Notes under the pieces: generated by a model
Told to the model about the DNA's origin: nothing
The model's database searches: none
Seen by the model: only the letters and a program-made list of their open reading frames with translations
Translations under genes and position numbers: made by a program
Part shown: one piece after another, positions 1 through 10,887 of the stretch
How positions within the stretch are numbered: the stretch's first letter is position 1
Layout: every line of letters starts with the position of its first letter
Assembly: GCA_963777325.1 (NCBI GenBank)
Contig: CAVZQE010000020.1
Coordinates: 1-64,000, forward strand
Direction of reading: 5' to 3'
Origin: JAFAXA01 sp963777325
GTDB lineage: Bacteria > Pseudomonadota > Alphaproteobacteria > Acetobacterales > Acetobacteraceae
DNA length: 64,000 nt

Positions 1-66
1 AAGGCGATGAGCATGCTGAAGACGAAGAAGGCGCGCGAGCGGCAGGTTGCCGACGCCGCCGACTGA
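1..66 (+). CDS. C-terminal end of an unidentified protein (partial)
   Basis: A reading frame open from the first base ends at TGA 64-66 and gives 21 residues, rich in Lys, Arg and Ala. The gene begins outside the window, so neither product nor frame can be confirmed. It would converge with radC, whose stop lies 15 bases further on, a usual arrangement for two gene ends. It could be chance; there is too little sequence to tell. Confidence 0.3.
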   Translation, partial: KAMSMLKTKKARERQVADAAD

Positions 67-80
67 CATGTAGCCGACGC

Positions 81-957
81 CTACAGCAGTCCCTCTTTCC
101 GGAAACTGGTCCATCGCCCGTTGCCGACAATCACATGGTCGTGCAGGGCGATGGACAGCACGGAGGCCGCCTCCCGCACCTCGTCCGTCATCGCGACGTC
201 CTCCTGGGATGGGGTCGGGTCGCCGCTCGGGTGGTTGTGGACCAGGATCAGCGCGGTCGCGTGCAGTTCGAGCGCGCGCTTCACGACCTCGCGCGGATAG
301 ACGGGCGTGTGGTTCACCGTGCCGCGCGCCTGCGCCTCGTCGGCGATCAGGCGGTTGCGGTTGTCGAGGAACAGCACCCGGAACTGCTCGGTCTTCTCCC
401 GCGAGAGCACCGCACCGAGATACTCCATCAGCCGGTCCCAGTTGTTGACCACGGGCCGGTCCATGACCTCCGCGCGCGCCAGCCGATACCGCCGAGGCCT
501 GCACGAGCTTGATCGCCGCGACGCTGTGCGGCCCGAGGCCAGGCGTCTCGAACAGCTCCCGCTGGGGAGCCGAGAGCACGCGGGCGAAACTGCCGAAACG
601 ATTGATGACGGCCTTGGCCAGCGGCTTGGTGTCGCCGCGCGGCTGGGCGAAGAACAGCAGCATTTCGAGAAGTTCGTAGTCGGCGAGCGAATCAGGCCCA
701 CGCTCCAGCAGCTTGGTGCGCATTCGGGCGCGATGCCCCTGCGGGCCGGTGCTCGGAAACGGCTGACTGGCCGCGCCTGTATACGACTCGCGCCATTCCG
801 GCGGAGGACGGTCGAGCGGGGCCGGGCGGGCTTCCGCCGTCAAGCCCCCGAACTGCGCGACCTCCGCGAAGCCGCGGGGGCGCGATTTCGGCGGGGTATC
901 CCGGTCGGCATCGCGCTGAAGCAGCTTGGACAGCCACACGCCCGAACCCTCCCGCAC
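81..957 (-). CDS. radC: RadC family JAB/MPN-domain protein, one frameshift
   Basis: The C-terminal half carries the metalloprotease-like JAMM signature HNHPSGDPTPSQED with the downstream Asp, and ends at TAG 81-83. The N-terminal half (GHRARMRTKLLERG, ELLEMLLFFAQPRGDT, then a helix-hairpin-helix-like segment near LGPHSVAAIKL) is typical of RadC but lies in another frame; the break is near 485-500. A stop at about 991-993 limits the start, so I place it at GTG 957, which gives a longer N-terminal tail than usual (about 290 against 225 residues); the ATG near 722 is a shorter option. RadC was named as a DNA repair protein, but its biochemical role is not settled. It follows hpnG on the same strand. 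Confidence 0.85.
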
Positions 958-1028
958 GCTCACGCGACGGCTCCGGATAGCGCGCGGACCTTAACGAACC
1001 GCGACCAAACGGCTTTCGGTCCGCCGCA

Positions 1029-1690
1029 TCAACCGGGCGGCAAGGACCGGATGTGGCGCCGCAGCGCGGCGCGGGCGATCCAGGCATCGGCCGCGAGCGC
1101 GAGCAATGCCGGTATCTGCCCCGGATCTCCGGCCAGGGAGCGAAGCACCGGAGCGAGCCCGATCGCCGCCGTGCGCATCCAGCGCGACCAGCGCGGCTTG
1201 CGGCAGGCTCCGCCCGGCGGGGTCGCAGATTGCGCGCAACGCCGCGAACGGCAGCCCGGCGGCGCTGGCCGCGCTTAGCGCCGCCCCGGTTTCGAGATCG
1301 ACCGCATCGGCGCCGGTCGCGGCCCGGAGCGCGGCCTTCTCGGACGCGGTCACCGCGACGGTATCGCCCGCGAGCAGCATGTGGCCGCTCGCGCCGCCAA
1401 GCCGCGCGCGGAGGGCCGGGTCGGTCCCGACGATACCCAAGCGCGGTCCAGACCCGGTCCGGCACCAGCACCGCCCCCGGACGCAGCGCCGGGTCGAGGC
1501 CGCCGGCCAGCCCGAGGCTCAGATGCGCACGAGCGCCGGACGCGACCAGGCGCGCGACCGCCTCCGCCGCGCCGTCGGCCGTGCCGCCGCCGACCGCGAC
1601 CGGCCAGCCAAGATGACGGGCGATCCGCGCCTCCGCCGAAGCCCGACGACAATGCCGGGCCGGCTGGGCGGCCGGACGATACCGGGACGG
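1029..1690 (-). CDS. hpnG: Hopanoid-associated phosphorylase HpnG (adenosylhopane nucleosidase), frameshifted
   Basis: This belongs to the nucleoside phosphorylase superfamily. HpnG releases adenine from adenosylhopane to give ribosylhopane, the step before extended C35 hopanoids. Pieces in three frames join up: GWPVAVGGGTADGAAEA, then LAGGLDPALRPGAVLVPD, then ATGADAVDLETGAAL (the substrate-binding part of the fold), then a C-terminal segment ending RHIRSLPPG at TGA 1029-1031. Breaks lie near 1636, 1430 and 1190. At 1636 adding one G restores the frame. The start is not sure; it lies at or just inside the end of hpnF. Last gene of the hpnA-G run. Confidence 0.8.
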
Positions 1691-1691
1691 C

Positions 1692-3689
1692 TCAGAACCC
1701 GAACGCCACCCGCCGCGTGTTGCCGCGCTGCAGGTTGCGATAGCGCGCCAGCGCGAGCAGCGGGAAGAACAGCCGGTAGCCGTGATAGCGGAGGTAGAAC
1801 ACGCGCGGGAAGCCGACCGCCGTGTAGGGCAGCTCCGTCCCACTCGCCGTCTGCGCTTCTGCGTCGCCATGCAGATAGGCGATGCCGCGCGCGACCGCCG
1901 GATGGTCGGCCTCGCCCGCCGCCATCAGGCCGAGCAGCGCCCAGGCGGTCTGCGACGGCGTGCTGTCGCGTGATAGCGCCCGTGCGGCGCGCCGGCGTAG
2001 CTCTCGCTCGTCCTCGCCCCAGCCGCCATCCTCGCGCTGCGACTCGAGACCAGCCACTCGACCGCGCGCCGCACCGCCGGATCGTCCGCGCGGCACGCCG
2101 GCGGCGTTGAGGGCGCACAGCACCGACCAGGTGCCGTAGATGTAGTTCGTGCCCCAGCGGCCGAACCAGCTGCCGTCCGCCTCCTGCTCGCGCCGCAGAT
2201 AGGCGATCGCGCGCGGCGATGACCGGCGCGTCCTGCGGGCGTCGCCGAGCTGGGCCAGGAAGGAGACGCAGCGCGCGGTGACGTCGGCGGTCGGCGGGTC
2301 GAGCAGCGCGCCGTGATCGGCGAACGGGATGTGGTTGAGGTAGTCGTGGTCGTTGTCGGCGTCGAACGCGCCCCAGCCGCCGTTGCGGCTCTGCATGCCG
2401 ACGATCCAGTCGCGCGCCCGCGCGATCGCCGCCGGCATGCGCCGGATCGCCGTGCGCGGTGCAGCAGCATGCCGACCACGGCGGTGTCGTCGACGTCCGG
2501 GATAGTGCGGGTTGGCGTACTGGAACGCCCAGCCGCCCGGCGGCGCGTCGCGGGCCGCGCGTCCGCCCAGTCGCCCGCGAGATCGATGACCTGCCGGGCC
2601 TCGCAGCCAGGCGCAGCGCCGCGTCCAGCGCTCGGCGCGGCCGCGCCGTCCGCCTCGGCGATGGCGTGCGCCGGCGAGCGCGCGTGTCCCAGACCGGCGA
2701 GAGGCAGGGCTGGCAGTAGGCCCGCGTCCGTCCTCGACCACCAGCAGCTTGCGCACCGACGCCCAGGCGATCGCCGCGTCCGGGATGGTCCGGCGGCATA
2801 GCCGAGCGCGTCGAACATCATCACGGTGTTGGCCATGGCCGGATAGATCGCGCCCAGCCCGTCCTCGCCGTTCAGCCGCTCGGTGACGAAGCGCGACGGC
2901 CGCGTCGATCGCCTTGCGCCGCAGCGCGCCGGGCGAGGCGCGGCTCGACGCGTGCGCAGCAGCCGCGTCGAGCGCTCTTGAAGAACCGCCCCCAGCGCGA
3001 GCGGTACGGGCCGCGGATCCAGTCGCCGCACGTGCTCGGGCGGCGTGCGGAACAGCTCCTGGACGTCGACGCCGCGCGGATTGCGCGCGCGCGGCTTCAG
3101 CGCCATCAGCACCAGCAGCGGCACGATGCACGGTGCGCGACCAGTAGGAGATCTTGCTCAGGTGGAACGGAAACCAGCGCGGCAGCGAGCATGATCTCGA
3201 CCGGCATCACCGGCACGGCGCGCCACGGCACCTGGCCGAACAGCGCAAGCTGGGCGCGGGTGAAGACGTTGGTCCGCTCGGCCCCGCCTGCCGCGAGGAT
3301 GGCCGCGCGCGCGCGGCGCCATGTGCGGCGCGTCCGGATCGTCGCCGATCGCCTTCAGCGCGAAATAGGCCTTGACGCTGCGCCGAGAGGTCGAAGGCGC
3401 CGTCGTGGAACAGCGGCCAGCCGCCATGCGCGCCCTGGATCGCGCGCAGATAGACGCCGATCTTGCGCTTGCAGCTCCGGGTCGATGCGGTCGAGATAGT
3501 GCTCGAGCAGCACGTATTCGGCCGGGATGGTGGCGTCGGCCTCCAGCTCGAACACCCAATGCCCGTCCGCGGCGCTGCCGGCCGCAGCAGCGCATCGCGC
3601 GCCGCGCTCGACCGCATCCGTCAGACGCTGCGTCTCGATCGGCGGCGCGGCGCGACGGCGCGGCGGAGGCAGGCAGTCTCGACGGGCAT
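1692..3689 (-). CDS. shc (hpnF): Squalene-hopene cyclase, several frameshifts
   Basis: This enzyme cyclises squalene to hopene/diplopterol at the inner membrane. The catalytic DXDDTA motif is visible as PDVDDTAVVG, with QW repeats such as NGGWGAFD and GGWGEDE, and a normal C-terminus (GFPRVFYLRYHGYRLFFPL) ending at 1692. The ATG at 3689 opens MPVETACL; the full span is 666 codons, the usual SHC length (630-670). At least eight frame breaks occur. At about 3380 and 3465 removing one C (gcgcagc to gcgagc, gcgcaag to gcgaag) restores the expected reading. It lies 20 bases after hpnE. Confidence 0.93.
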
Positions 3690-3708
3690 CGGTCGATCCA
3701 AACTTGGT

Positions 3709-4980
3709 TCAGGCGCGCCGCGAGCAGCGTCCTGCGGCGGCGTCGACCGGACCTGATGGCACCTTCGATGGTGGCGGGCAAGCCGGTCGCGGTCCAATCG
3801 CCCGGCAAGCGCGAGATTTGCGAGCCGCGTGCGCGCTGCCGGGCCGCAGCCGCTCCTGCGCGGGCGTCGCCGCGAAGGTCGCGCGCTTCTCCTTGACCAC
3901 GCGCCAGCGGCGGCATCGGCTCGGGCAGGTCCAGGGCGGCGCGCACGTCCGGCCAGACCGGCGGCGGCGATCCGCGTCGGCGGCCTCGTCCACCAGGCGG
4001 TTGGCGGCGCTGATCGTGACCGAGACGTGGCCGGGCTTGACGAACACCCATTCCGCGATGCCGCCGATCAGCCCGATGAACCCGGCCTCGCCCGGCTCGG
4101 CTGCCGACCGCGAAATGCACGTTGAGGATGGCCTCGAACTCGGTCCGGCGCCGAGAGTCCGGGCAGCAGGTCGGCGCGATCCAGGCGCGGCACCGCCAGC
4201 ACCACGGCGTCCTCCGGGCCGAGCGGCCGCGCCGTCCGTCGTCTCGAGCGCGGCGACCCGCCCGCCCTCGATGCGCAAGCGCGGCGACCCGGCGGCCGGT
4301 CCGCACCGTCGCCGCCCTGCGCGCGCGAGCGTCGCGACGGCCGGGTCGATCAGCGTCTCGGACCAGCCCGCGCGCGGGAAAGCCGGGATGCAGGACGCTC
4401 CGCCCCGCCCCAGCGTCTCGTCCACGACCGCCGCCAGCAGCGTCGCGGCCCCGACCTCCGGCGCGCGTGTTGAGCGCGGCGATGGCGAGCGGCTCGATCA
4501 GGCGGCGGTAGAGCGTGCCGGGCCGCAGCAGCCCGGCGACGGTCGCGTCTGGCTTCGGCCGCCTGAGCGCGAGCAGCGACAGGTAGTCGCGCGCGCGCGT
4601 GCCGGGGACGCGGCGGCTGGCGTCGAAAATCCACCAGGGCAGCCGCCCGGCGCTCGGCCGCAGCGTCCAGCGCTCGCCGGTCGCGAGATCGAGGAACGGG
4701 AACAGCGGCCGCCCGGGACCGCCGAGCGTGTCCCGCGCGCCGATCCGGTCGAGGATACGCGAAGGCCGCGCGATTGCCGGAGAGCAGCAGGTGGTTGCCG
4801 TTGTCGACCCGGCAGCCGAGTTCGCGGTCGAAATAGGACCGGCAGCGCCCGCCCGGCTGCGGCCCCGCCTCGTGGACGACCGACCGCGGTACCCGGCATC
4901 GCCGCAGGCGACCGCCGCCGACAGCCCGGCGAGGCCGGCGCCGATGATGTGCGCGGTCCGGATCAGGCGCCGGGTCTCAC
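3709..4980 (-). CDS. hpnE: Hydroxysqualene dehydroxylase HpnE, frameshifted
   Basis: FAD-dependent amine-oxidase-like enzyme that reduces hydroxysqualene to squalene, the third step of the HpnC/D/E route. The N-terminal dinucleotide-binding motif reads HIIGAGLAGLSAAVACG, followed by RVDNGNHLLLSGN, by GRLPWWIFDASRRVPGTR and by a C-terminal TGLPATIEGAIRSG; the reading frame closes at TGA 3709-3711. The likely start is GTG 4980, overlapping the hpnD stop as GTGA, but a one-base change within the first few codons is needed to enter the main frame. Further breaks lie near 4890, 4780, 4640, 4470, 4290 and 4130. Confidence 0.87.
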
Positions 4981-5839
4981 CCGAGCCCGAACCGCAGCGC
5001 GAGCCACAGCTTCTGCCAGCGCGGGCAGGCTGACCCGCTGCCGTCGGCGTCCGCCAGCCGCGCGCGCTCCAGCCGCCGCAGGATCGCGCGCATAGGTCGC
5101 GCCCATCAGCCGCGCGGGCCGCATCGCGCGGCGGATCGCAGCGCCGCCATCGCCGCGTGCGCCTCGCGGAAATGCGCGTGCGCGACGGCCGCGCAGGCGG
5201 CGCAGGCGCGCGGCAGGCCCGGCGCGTCGAGCGCGGCTTCCGGCTCGATGCGGGAACCCCGGCCGCGATCGAGCCATTCGCGCGGCAGATAGAGCCGGCC
5301 GCGCTCGGCGTCCTCGGCCAGATCGCGCAGGATGTTGGTCAGCTGCAGGGCGCGGCCGAGGTGGTGGGCGACCCGGTCCGCCGTCTCCGACGCGTCGCCG
5401 AAGGCGCGCACGGAGAGCCGCCCGACCGCGGAGGCCACGCGGTCGCAGTAGAGATCGAGCGTCGCGCAGGTCCGGGGCGACGATCGCCGTCTCCGCGTCC
5501 ATCTGCATGCCGTCGATGATCGCCTCGAAATCCTCCCGGCGCAGCCCGAACGCGCGAACGGCGGCCAGCAGCACGCGGGTGACCGCGTCCTCCGGCCTCG
5601 CCCGCGGTACAGCCCGGCGACCCGGCCGCGCCAGGCGTCGAGCCGCGCGATCTTGGCCGCGAGCGGCCCGTCATCGTCGGCGATGTCGTCGACCACGCGG
5701 CAGAAGGCGTAGATCGCGTACATCGCCCGCCGCCGGTCGGGCGGCAGCACCCGCATGCCGCGATAGAACGAGGTGCCGGACGGCCCGGACCGCCTGCTCC
5801 ACCGCGTCGAGATCGGCCGGTCGCCGCGTCGAGCGGCAT
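4977..5839 (-). CDS. hpnD: Presqualene diphosphate synthase HpnD, frameshifted
   Basis: A trans-isoprenyl diphosphate synthase (squalene/phytoene synthase family) that condenses two farnesyl diphosphates to presqualene diphosphate. Both Asp-rich motifs are present: FCRVVDDIADDD and LRDLAEDAERGRLYLP. SFYRGMRVLPPDRRRAMYAIYA near the N-terminus is split only for quoting; it is continuous in one frame. The C-terminus WQKLWLALRFGLG ends at TGA 4977-4979. ATG 5839 overlaps the hpnC stop as TGATG. Breaks lie near 5800, 5600, 5465, 5120 and 5045. Length about 287 codons, normal for the family. Confidence 0.92.
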
Positions 5840-6695
5840 CAGGGCAGGAACCGGAGCGCGGCGGCGCAGCGCCGCCGGCCGCGTCCCGCTTGGTCAGCTT
5901 CACCCGGCCCGCGACCGGATCGGCGGCTGCCGAGCCGGCGCGCGAGCCGGTGCGCCAGGCCGACGATGACCGCCGTCTCCAGCCGCAGCCGCCGGTCCCG
6001 GGTCGCGCGCGGCAGGCCGACGCGCGAGCGCGTTCAGCGCCTCGCACACGGTCCAGCAGGTCGGCGAACACGCGCGCGCAAGCCGGGCGTCTCGGCGCTG
6101 CCGCGCAGATCCGCGACCGACGCGCCGTGCCGCGTCCAGCAGATCCTGCGGCAGATAGCAGCGGTCGAGCGCGGCCAGATCCTTCGCCCAGTCCTGCAGA
6201 TGGTTCAGCACCTGCAGCGACGGTGCAGAGCGCGTCCGAGGGCGGATGCGTCGCCGCCGGGTCTTCGCCGTGCAGGTCGAGCACGTGCCGCCCGACCGGC
6301 ATCGCCGAATAGCGGCAATACTCGTACAGCTCGTCCCAGTTCGCGTAGCGCCGCTTGGTCGCGTCCTGGCGGAAGGCGACCAGCAGGTCGCAGTCGAATG
6401 CCGCGGCGTGACGCCGGTCTCGGCGAGGCTTCGCCGCAGCACGGCCGCGCTCGGCGATCCGGTCTCGCGCTGGCCGAGCAGCACCGCCTCCATCACGTCG
6501 AGCCGATGCACCTTGTCCTCCGGCGTCAGCACCGGACTGTCGGCGATGTCGTCGGCGTTGCGGGCGAAGGCGTAGAACGCATGCACATGCGGCCGCAGGC
6601 GCGGCGCGATCAGCGCCGAGCCGACCGGGAAAGTTCTCGTCGCCCCGGTCCTTGCCCGACCAGCTCTCGACCGTGTCGATGGCGGCGGCGCTCAC
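5839..6695 (-). CDS. hpnC: Hydroxysqualene synthase HpnC, frameshifted
   Basis: Second squalene/phytoene synthase homologue of the cluster; it converts presqualene diphosphate to hydroxysqualene. Seen: SWSGKDRGDENFP at the start, the first Asp-rich motif YAFARNADDIADSP, MPVGRHVLDLHGED, and the second motif NHLQDWAKDLAALDRCYLP. It starts at GTG 6695, which overlaps the hpnB stop as GTGA, and ends at TGA 5839-5841 on the hpnD start. Breaks lie near 6630, 6410, 6220, 6130, 6050 and 6020; at 6020 removing one C (gcgcg to gcgg) restores the reading. Confidence 0.92.
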
Positions 6696-7841
6696 GCCGC
6701 CCGCCTCCTCGCCGTAGGCGCGGCCCTTCCACACGACGCCGCGGCCCCGGAGATGGTCGAGCGCCGAGCCGATCGTCGCCGCCATGTAGAACGCGGCGAT
6801 CAGCGGCAGCAGCGGCGCCCCACAGCGGCGAGCGGCGATAGCGGCGCAGCGTCGGGCACGAAGCTCGCGGCCATGCCGAGCCAGGCCGCGACGCCGAGCC
6901 AGCGCGCCAGCCCGTCGCCCGCGACCGCCGCGACGCGGCGGCGCCAGGAAGATCAGCGCGAGGCCGAGCGATCGTGCCCGAGAGCAGCGCGAGCGAGTAG
7001 CGGAGCTGCACGAAGGCGGTGCGCGCGATCATGCGCCAGATGTCGGCGAGGCCGGGATAGGGCCGCACCGACCGCGCGCCAGCACGCCATGGCCGAGCCA
7101 GATCGGGCCGCCGCGCCTTGATCCTGCGCCGCGAGCGCCACGTCGTCGATCAGCGCCCCGCGCATCGCCGCGAGGCCGCCGATCCGGGCCAGCGCCTCGC
7201 GCCGCACGAGCATCGAGCCGCCGGCCGCGGCGGCGGTGCGGCTCGCGGGCGTCGTTGACCCGCGCGAAGGGGTAGAGCAGCTGGAAGAAATAGACGAAGG
7301 CCGGCACCAGCGCCCGCTCGGCCGGCGTCTCGCAGCGCAGCGCGACCATCTCCGAGACCAGATCGAGCCGTCCGGCCTCCGCCCGCGCGACCAGCGCCGA
7401 GACGTGGCGCGGGTCGTGCAGGATGTCGGCGTCGGTCAGCAGGACGTAGTCCGCCGCGCCCGCCTCGGCGACGCCCTGCGACATCGCCCAGAGCTTGCCG
7501 CTCCAGCCCGGCGGCCGGCGGCTGGCCCGTCAGCACGCGTCAGCCGCGTCGTCGCCGATGCGCGCGCGCGATCGCGCCGGTGCCGTCGGTGCTGCCGTCG
7601 TCCACCAGCATGACCCGGAACGGCCCGGCGTAGTCCTGCGCGAGCAGGGAGCGCAGCGCGGCCCCGATGCACGGCCGCCTCGTCGCGCGCGGGCACCACG
7701 ACCGCGACCGGCGGCGTCGCGGCGGGCCGGCCGGCGGATCAGCTCGGGGCCGGACAGCCAGAACCGGCCATGCAGGGCGAGCAGGTAGGCCCAGGCCAGC
7801 GACGAGCGAGGAACGCGAGCCGCGATCACGCGCTTCAGCAT
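6692..7841 (-). CDS. hpnB: Hopanoid-associated glycosyltransferase HpnB, frameshifted
   Basis: Family 2 glycosyltransferase with an N-terminal membrane helix (LAWAYLLALHGRFWLSG). The GT-A core shows VVVPARDEAAV, LLAQDYAGPFRVMLVDDGS with the sugar-nucleotide Asp residues, and the DxD-like LLTDADILHDPRHV. The C-terminal part is membrane-spanning and ends with RGRGVVWKGRAYGEE, as HpnB proteins do. It is part of the hopanoid operon, but its exact acceptor is not established. The start is ATG 7841, overlapping the probable hpnA stop; the stop is taken as TGA 6692-6694. The frame there runs on into hpnC, so one indel must lie just before. Other breaks lie near 7700, 7530, 7230, 7110 and 6960. Confidence 0.85.
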
Positions 7842-8838
7842 GCCGTTGGCGCGGAACCAGGCGCACCGCGTCCGACACCGCCTCGCGCGCCGGGCGCGGC
7901 GCGAAAAGCCGAGTTCCGCGCGCGCCTTGTCGCTCGAGAAGAACATCTTCTTGCGCGCCATGCGCAGATGGTCGCGCGTGACCAGCGGCTCCATGCCGAG
8001 ACCGCGCCAGCCCCTCGCACGCCATCGCCACCGGCCAGAGCAGCGCGCTCGGACAGGCGCACATGCGGCGGCGTGCGGCCCGACCACCTCGTCGACCAGC
8101 GCGAGCAGGGCGGCGAGCGTCAGGTTCTCGCCGCCGAGGATGTAGCGCTCGCCGACGACGCCGCGCTCCAGCGCCAGCATGTGGCCCTCCGCGACGTCGT
8201 CGACATGCACGACGTTCAGGCCGGTATCGAGGAAGGCGGGCATTCGCCCGGCCGCCGCATCGACGATCATGCGGCCGGTCGGGGTCGGCTTGATGTCGCG
8301 CGGGCCGACGGGCGCGGCCGGGTTGACGATCACCACCGGCAGGCCGTCGTTCGCTGACGAGATCGAGCACCGCCTGCTCGGCGCGGTATTTCGACCGCTT
8401 GTAGATGCCGACCAGCGCCGCCTCGGTCACCGGCGTCGTCTCCGTCGGCCGGGCTGCCGTCCTTGGTCAGCCCGAGCGCGGCCACGCTGCTCGTGTAGAC
8501 GATCCGCTCGACCCCGGCCGCCTGCGCCGCCCGCAACAGCGCGACCGTGCCGCGCACGTTCGCGGAGAGCATCGCCTCGGGGTCCGGCACCCAGATGCGG
8601 TAGTCGGCGGCGACGTGGATCACGGTGCGGCAGCCGGCGACGGCGCGGGCGAGCGAGTCCGGCTCGCCGCAGGTCGCCCTCGGCCAGCTCGGCGGCGAGA
8701 TCGGCGATGTTGCGGCGGTCGCTGCCCGGACGGACGAGCAGCCGCAGCCGGTGGCCCGCGCGCCAGCGCGCTCCGCGCCACCGCCGAGCCGACGAAGCCG
8801 GTGGCTCCCGTGACCAGGGTCAGTCCGTCATTCGGCAC
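7835..8838 (-). CDS. hpnA: Hopanoid-associated NAD-dependent sugar epimerase HpnA, frameshifted
   Basis: Extended short-chain dehydrogenase/epimerase. The N-terminus has the Rossmann motif VTGATGFVGSAVAR; next come HVAADYRIWVPDPEAM, YTSSVAALG, and the catalytic Tyr-Lys pair in YKRSKYRAE. It is the first gene of the hpnABCDEFG run and is held to make a sugar for hopanoid head groups, but the substrate is not proven. Start ATG 8838. The C-terminal DAVR/WFRANG segment is split and the stop is assigned to TGA 7835-7837, overlapping the hpnB ATG. Breaks lie near 8757, 8670, 8440, 8350, 8010 and 7865; at 8757 removing one C restores the frame. Confidence 0.9.
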
Positions 8839-8983
8839 GCGGAAGAAGCTCCTGTCCGATCCTGCGCCGCTCTACCCTCCCCCAGACCTCTCCCGCAAGC
8901 CGGGGTGGACTTATGCCCTGCCCCGGCGTATCCGCTGCAACCCGCCGCCGGCCGGAGGCGCGGCGCAACGCCTTGGGGGCTCG

Positions 8984-9965
8984 GTGAAGAAGGTTCCCAT
9001 TCTGCTGGCCGTCCTCGGTCTGCTGCTCGCAACCGTCATGGTCGGCTATTTCGGCCTGGACAACGTCGCGGGCACGGTTGCCTCGGTCGGCTGGGGCGGA
9101 TTCGCGCTGCTGCTCGCCTGGCAGTGCGGGCTGTTCGTCGTGCTGGGCTGCGCCTGGGACGTCGATCGTGCCGCGCGGCACGGACGCCAGCCGCCCGTGG
9201 GGGTTCGTCTGGGCGCGGATGGTGCGGGATTCGGCCGGCAACTGCCTGCCGTTCTCGCAAATGGGCGGGTTCGTGCTCGGCGCGCGCGCGCTCACGACGC
9301 AGGGCGTCGGATGGCCGCTCGCGACCGCCTCCCTGGTCGTGGACGTGACGGCGGAGTTCCTGGCCCAGATCGTTTTCGCCGGCGTTCGGATTGGCGATCC
9401 TTCTCGACCGCGCGCCCGATTCGAGCCTCACCCTCCCGCTCGCGGTCGACGCTCGCGCTCGTCGGTGCCCGCCGCGCCGGGTTCATCTACACCCAGCGCG
9501 GGGCCGCGCCGATCCTCGTCCGCCTCGGCAAGCACATCGCGGGCGAGTGGTTCAGCGGCACCGGCGACCGGCTCGACCTGTTCCAGACCGAGTTGCACGG
9601 GATCTATCGACCGGGCGGGTCACGTCGCGCTCGGCGCGAGCCTGCATCTGCTCGGCTGGTTCTGCACGGGGATCGCCGGCTGGCTCGCCTACCGGCTGCT
9701 CGGCTCGGACATCGATCTCGCGAGCGTGCTCGCGCTCGAGGCGCTGCTCAACGTCGCGCTCGCGGTCGCCTTCCTCGTTCCCGCCGCCGCCGGCGTGCAG
9801 GAAGCGGCGTACGCGGGCATCGGCGTGCTGTTCGGGCTGCCGCCGGAGATGTCGCTCGGGGTGTCGCTGCTCCGGCGCGCGAAGGATCTGGCGATCGGCA
9901 TCCCGATCCTGCTCGCCTGGCAGATCACCGAGATGCGGCGCCTGCGCCTCGCCCGGCACTCCTGA
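8984..9965 (+). CDS. hpnL: Hopanoid-associated membrane protein HpnL, frameshifted
   Basis: A polytopic membrane protein of the lysylphosphatidylglycerol synthase transmembrane (UPF0104) type. Hydrophobic segments recur along it: PILLAVLGLLLATVMVGYF, LLLAWQCGLFVVLG, a middle block with NCLPFSQMGGFVLGARAL, LHLLGWFCTGIAGWLAYRLL, and an end with VAFLVPAAAGVQEAAYA. It starts at GTG 8984 and stops at TGA 9963-9965, divergent from hpnA with 145 bases between. HpnL is linked to hopanoid clusters; a transport role is often proposed but unproven. Four breaks, at about 9158, 9383, 9448 and 9608, are each repaired by removing one base. Confidence 0.82.
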
Positions 9966-10695
9966 TCAGAAGTTCCGGCGGCAAGGTCAGCGTGAAGCGA
10001 GCGCCTGCTTTGCCGTCGACGGTCAGGCGCGCCCGCAACTGGTCGGCAAGCCGGCTGGCCACGCGCAGCCCCAAGCCCGGCTGCCGCTTGCTCGGATCGA
10101 AGCCGGGCGGCAGGCCGCTGCCGTCGTCGGAGACGCGGAGCTGGTAGCAGCCGTCGCGGACTCGCGCGCCGGATCACCCGCACGGTCCCCCTCCGGTCCG
10201 AGGAGGAAGGCGTGACGCAAGGCGTTGGTGACCAGTTCCGCGACCGCCAGCCCGAGCAAGGCAGCCGTGGACGGCGTGACCGCAAGCTCGTCCACCTCGA
10301 CATGGATCGACGCGCCGCTCGCCATCGACGCCCATCGCGTGCCAAGCGCCGTGCAAAGCCTTCGAGATGCTGTTTCAGGTCGAGGTCCGGGACGATGCCG
10401 TAGCCGCCGGCCGCGCCGTACAGGGTCGCATGCACCTGAGCCACCGCCTCGACGCGGGCAGCCGCGCTTTGCAGCGCATCCCGCACCGCCTCGGCGTCGG
10501 CCCGGTCGGCTTGGTGGCGAAGCAACGCGATGACGGTCTGCAGGCTGTTCTTGATGCGGTGGTCGGCTTCCCGCACCAGCACTTCGTCGGTGGCGGCCGG
10601 AACGGCTCTCGGACTCGAGCACCCGGTCGAGCGCGCCCGCGGCCCGCTCCAGACGTTCGGCGATCGCGCATAGGCGCTCTTCCGTACGCGGCATT
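9925..10695 (-). CDS. HWE/HisKA_2-type sensor histidine kinase, frameshifted
   Basis: A small soluble kinase. The phospho-acceptor region reads VREADHRIKNSLQTVIALL, the HisKA_2/HWE signature; the ATP-binding part shows LAVAELVTNALRHAF (N box) and a split G-box region near GSGLPPGFDPS. A short coiled-coil-like segment (ERLCAIAERLERAAG) comes first. The start is taken as ATG 10695; an in-frame ATG at 10751 is possible. The stop is 9925, or 9967 if an indel lies at the very end, so it overlaps the 3' end of hpnL or just misses it. Kinases of this type often act in the alphaproteobacterial general stress response; no PhyR-type partner is seen here, only a Crp-type gene next to it. Confidence 0.78.
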
Positions 10696-10887
10696 CGGGC
10701 AACGGATCGTTTGCTTCGCCGTCGTCGTCGCAAATCACCGACTCGCCGCACGCGACTTCAGGTCGAGCCGGCAAATCTCGAGGAGGCTCCGCGCTCCGGC
10801 GGGATCCAGCGGTTCGGCCCCGGAATGGGGATTGAGAGAACCCCACGCCCAACTCCGCATTGTGATTGCAGGCGTAGTTAGTCGGAT

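Noticed and set aside
1029..8838. Programmed frameshifting or decay of the hopanoid operon
   Set aside because: The breaks are many, scattered and of one kind, and equally hit pgi, cox and rfb genes; sequence error explains all of them.
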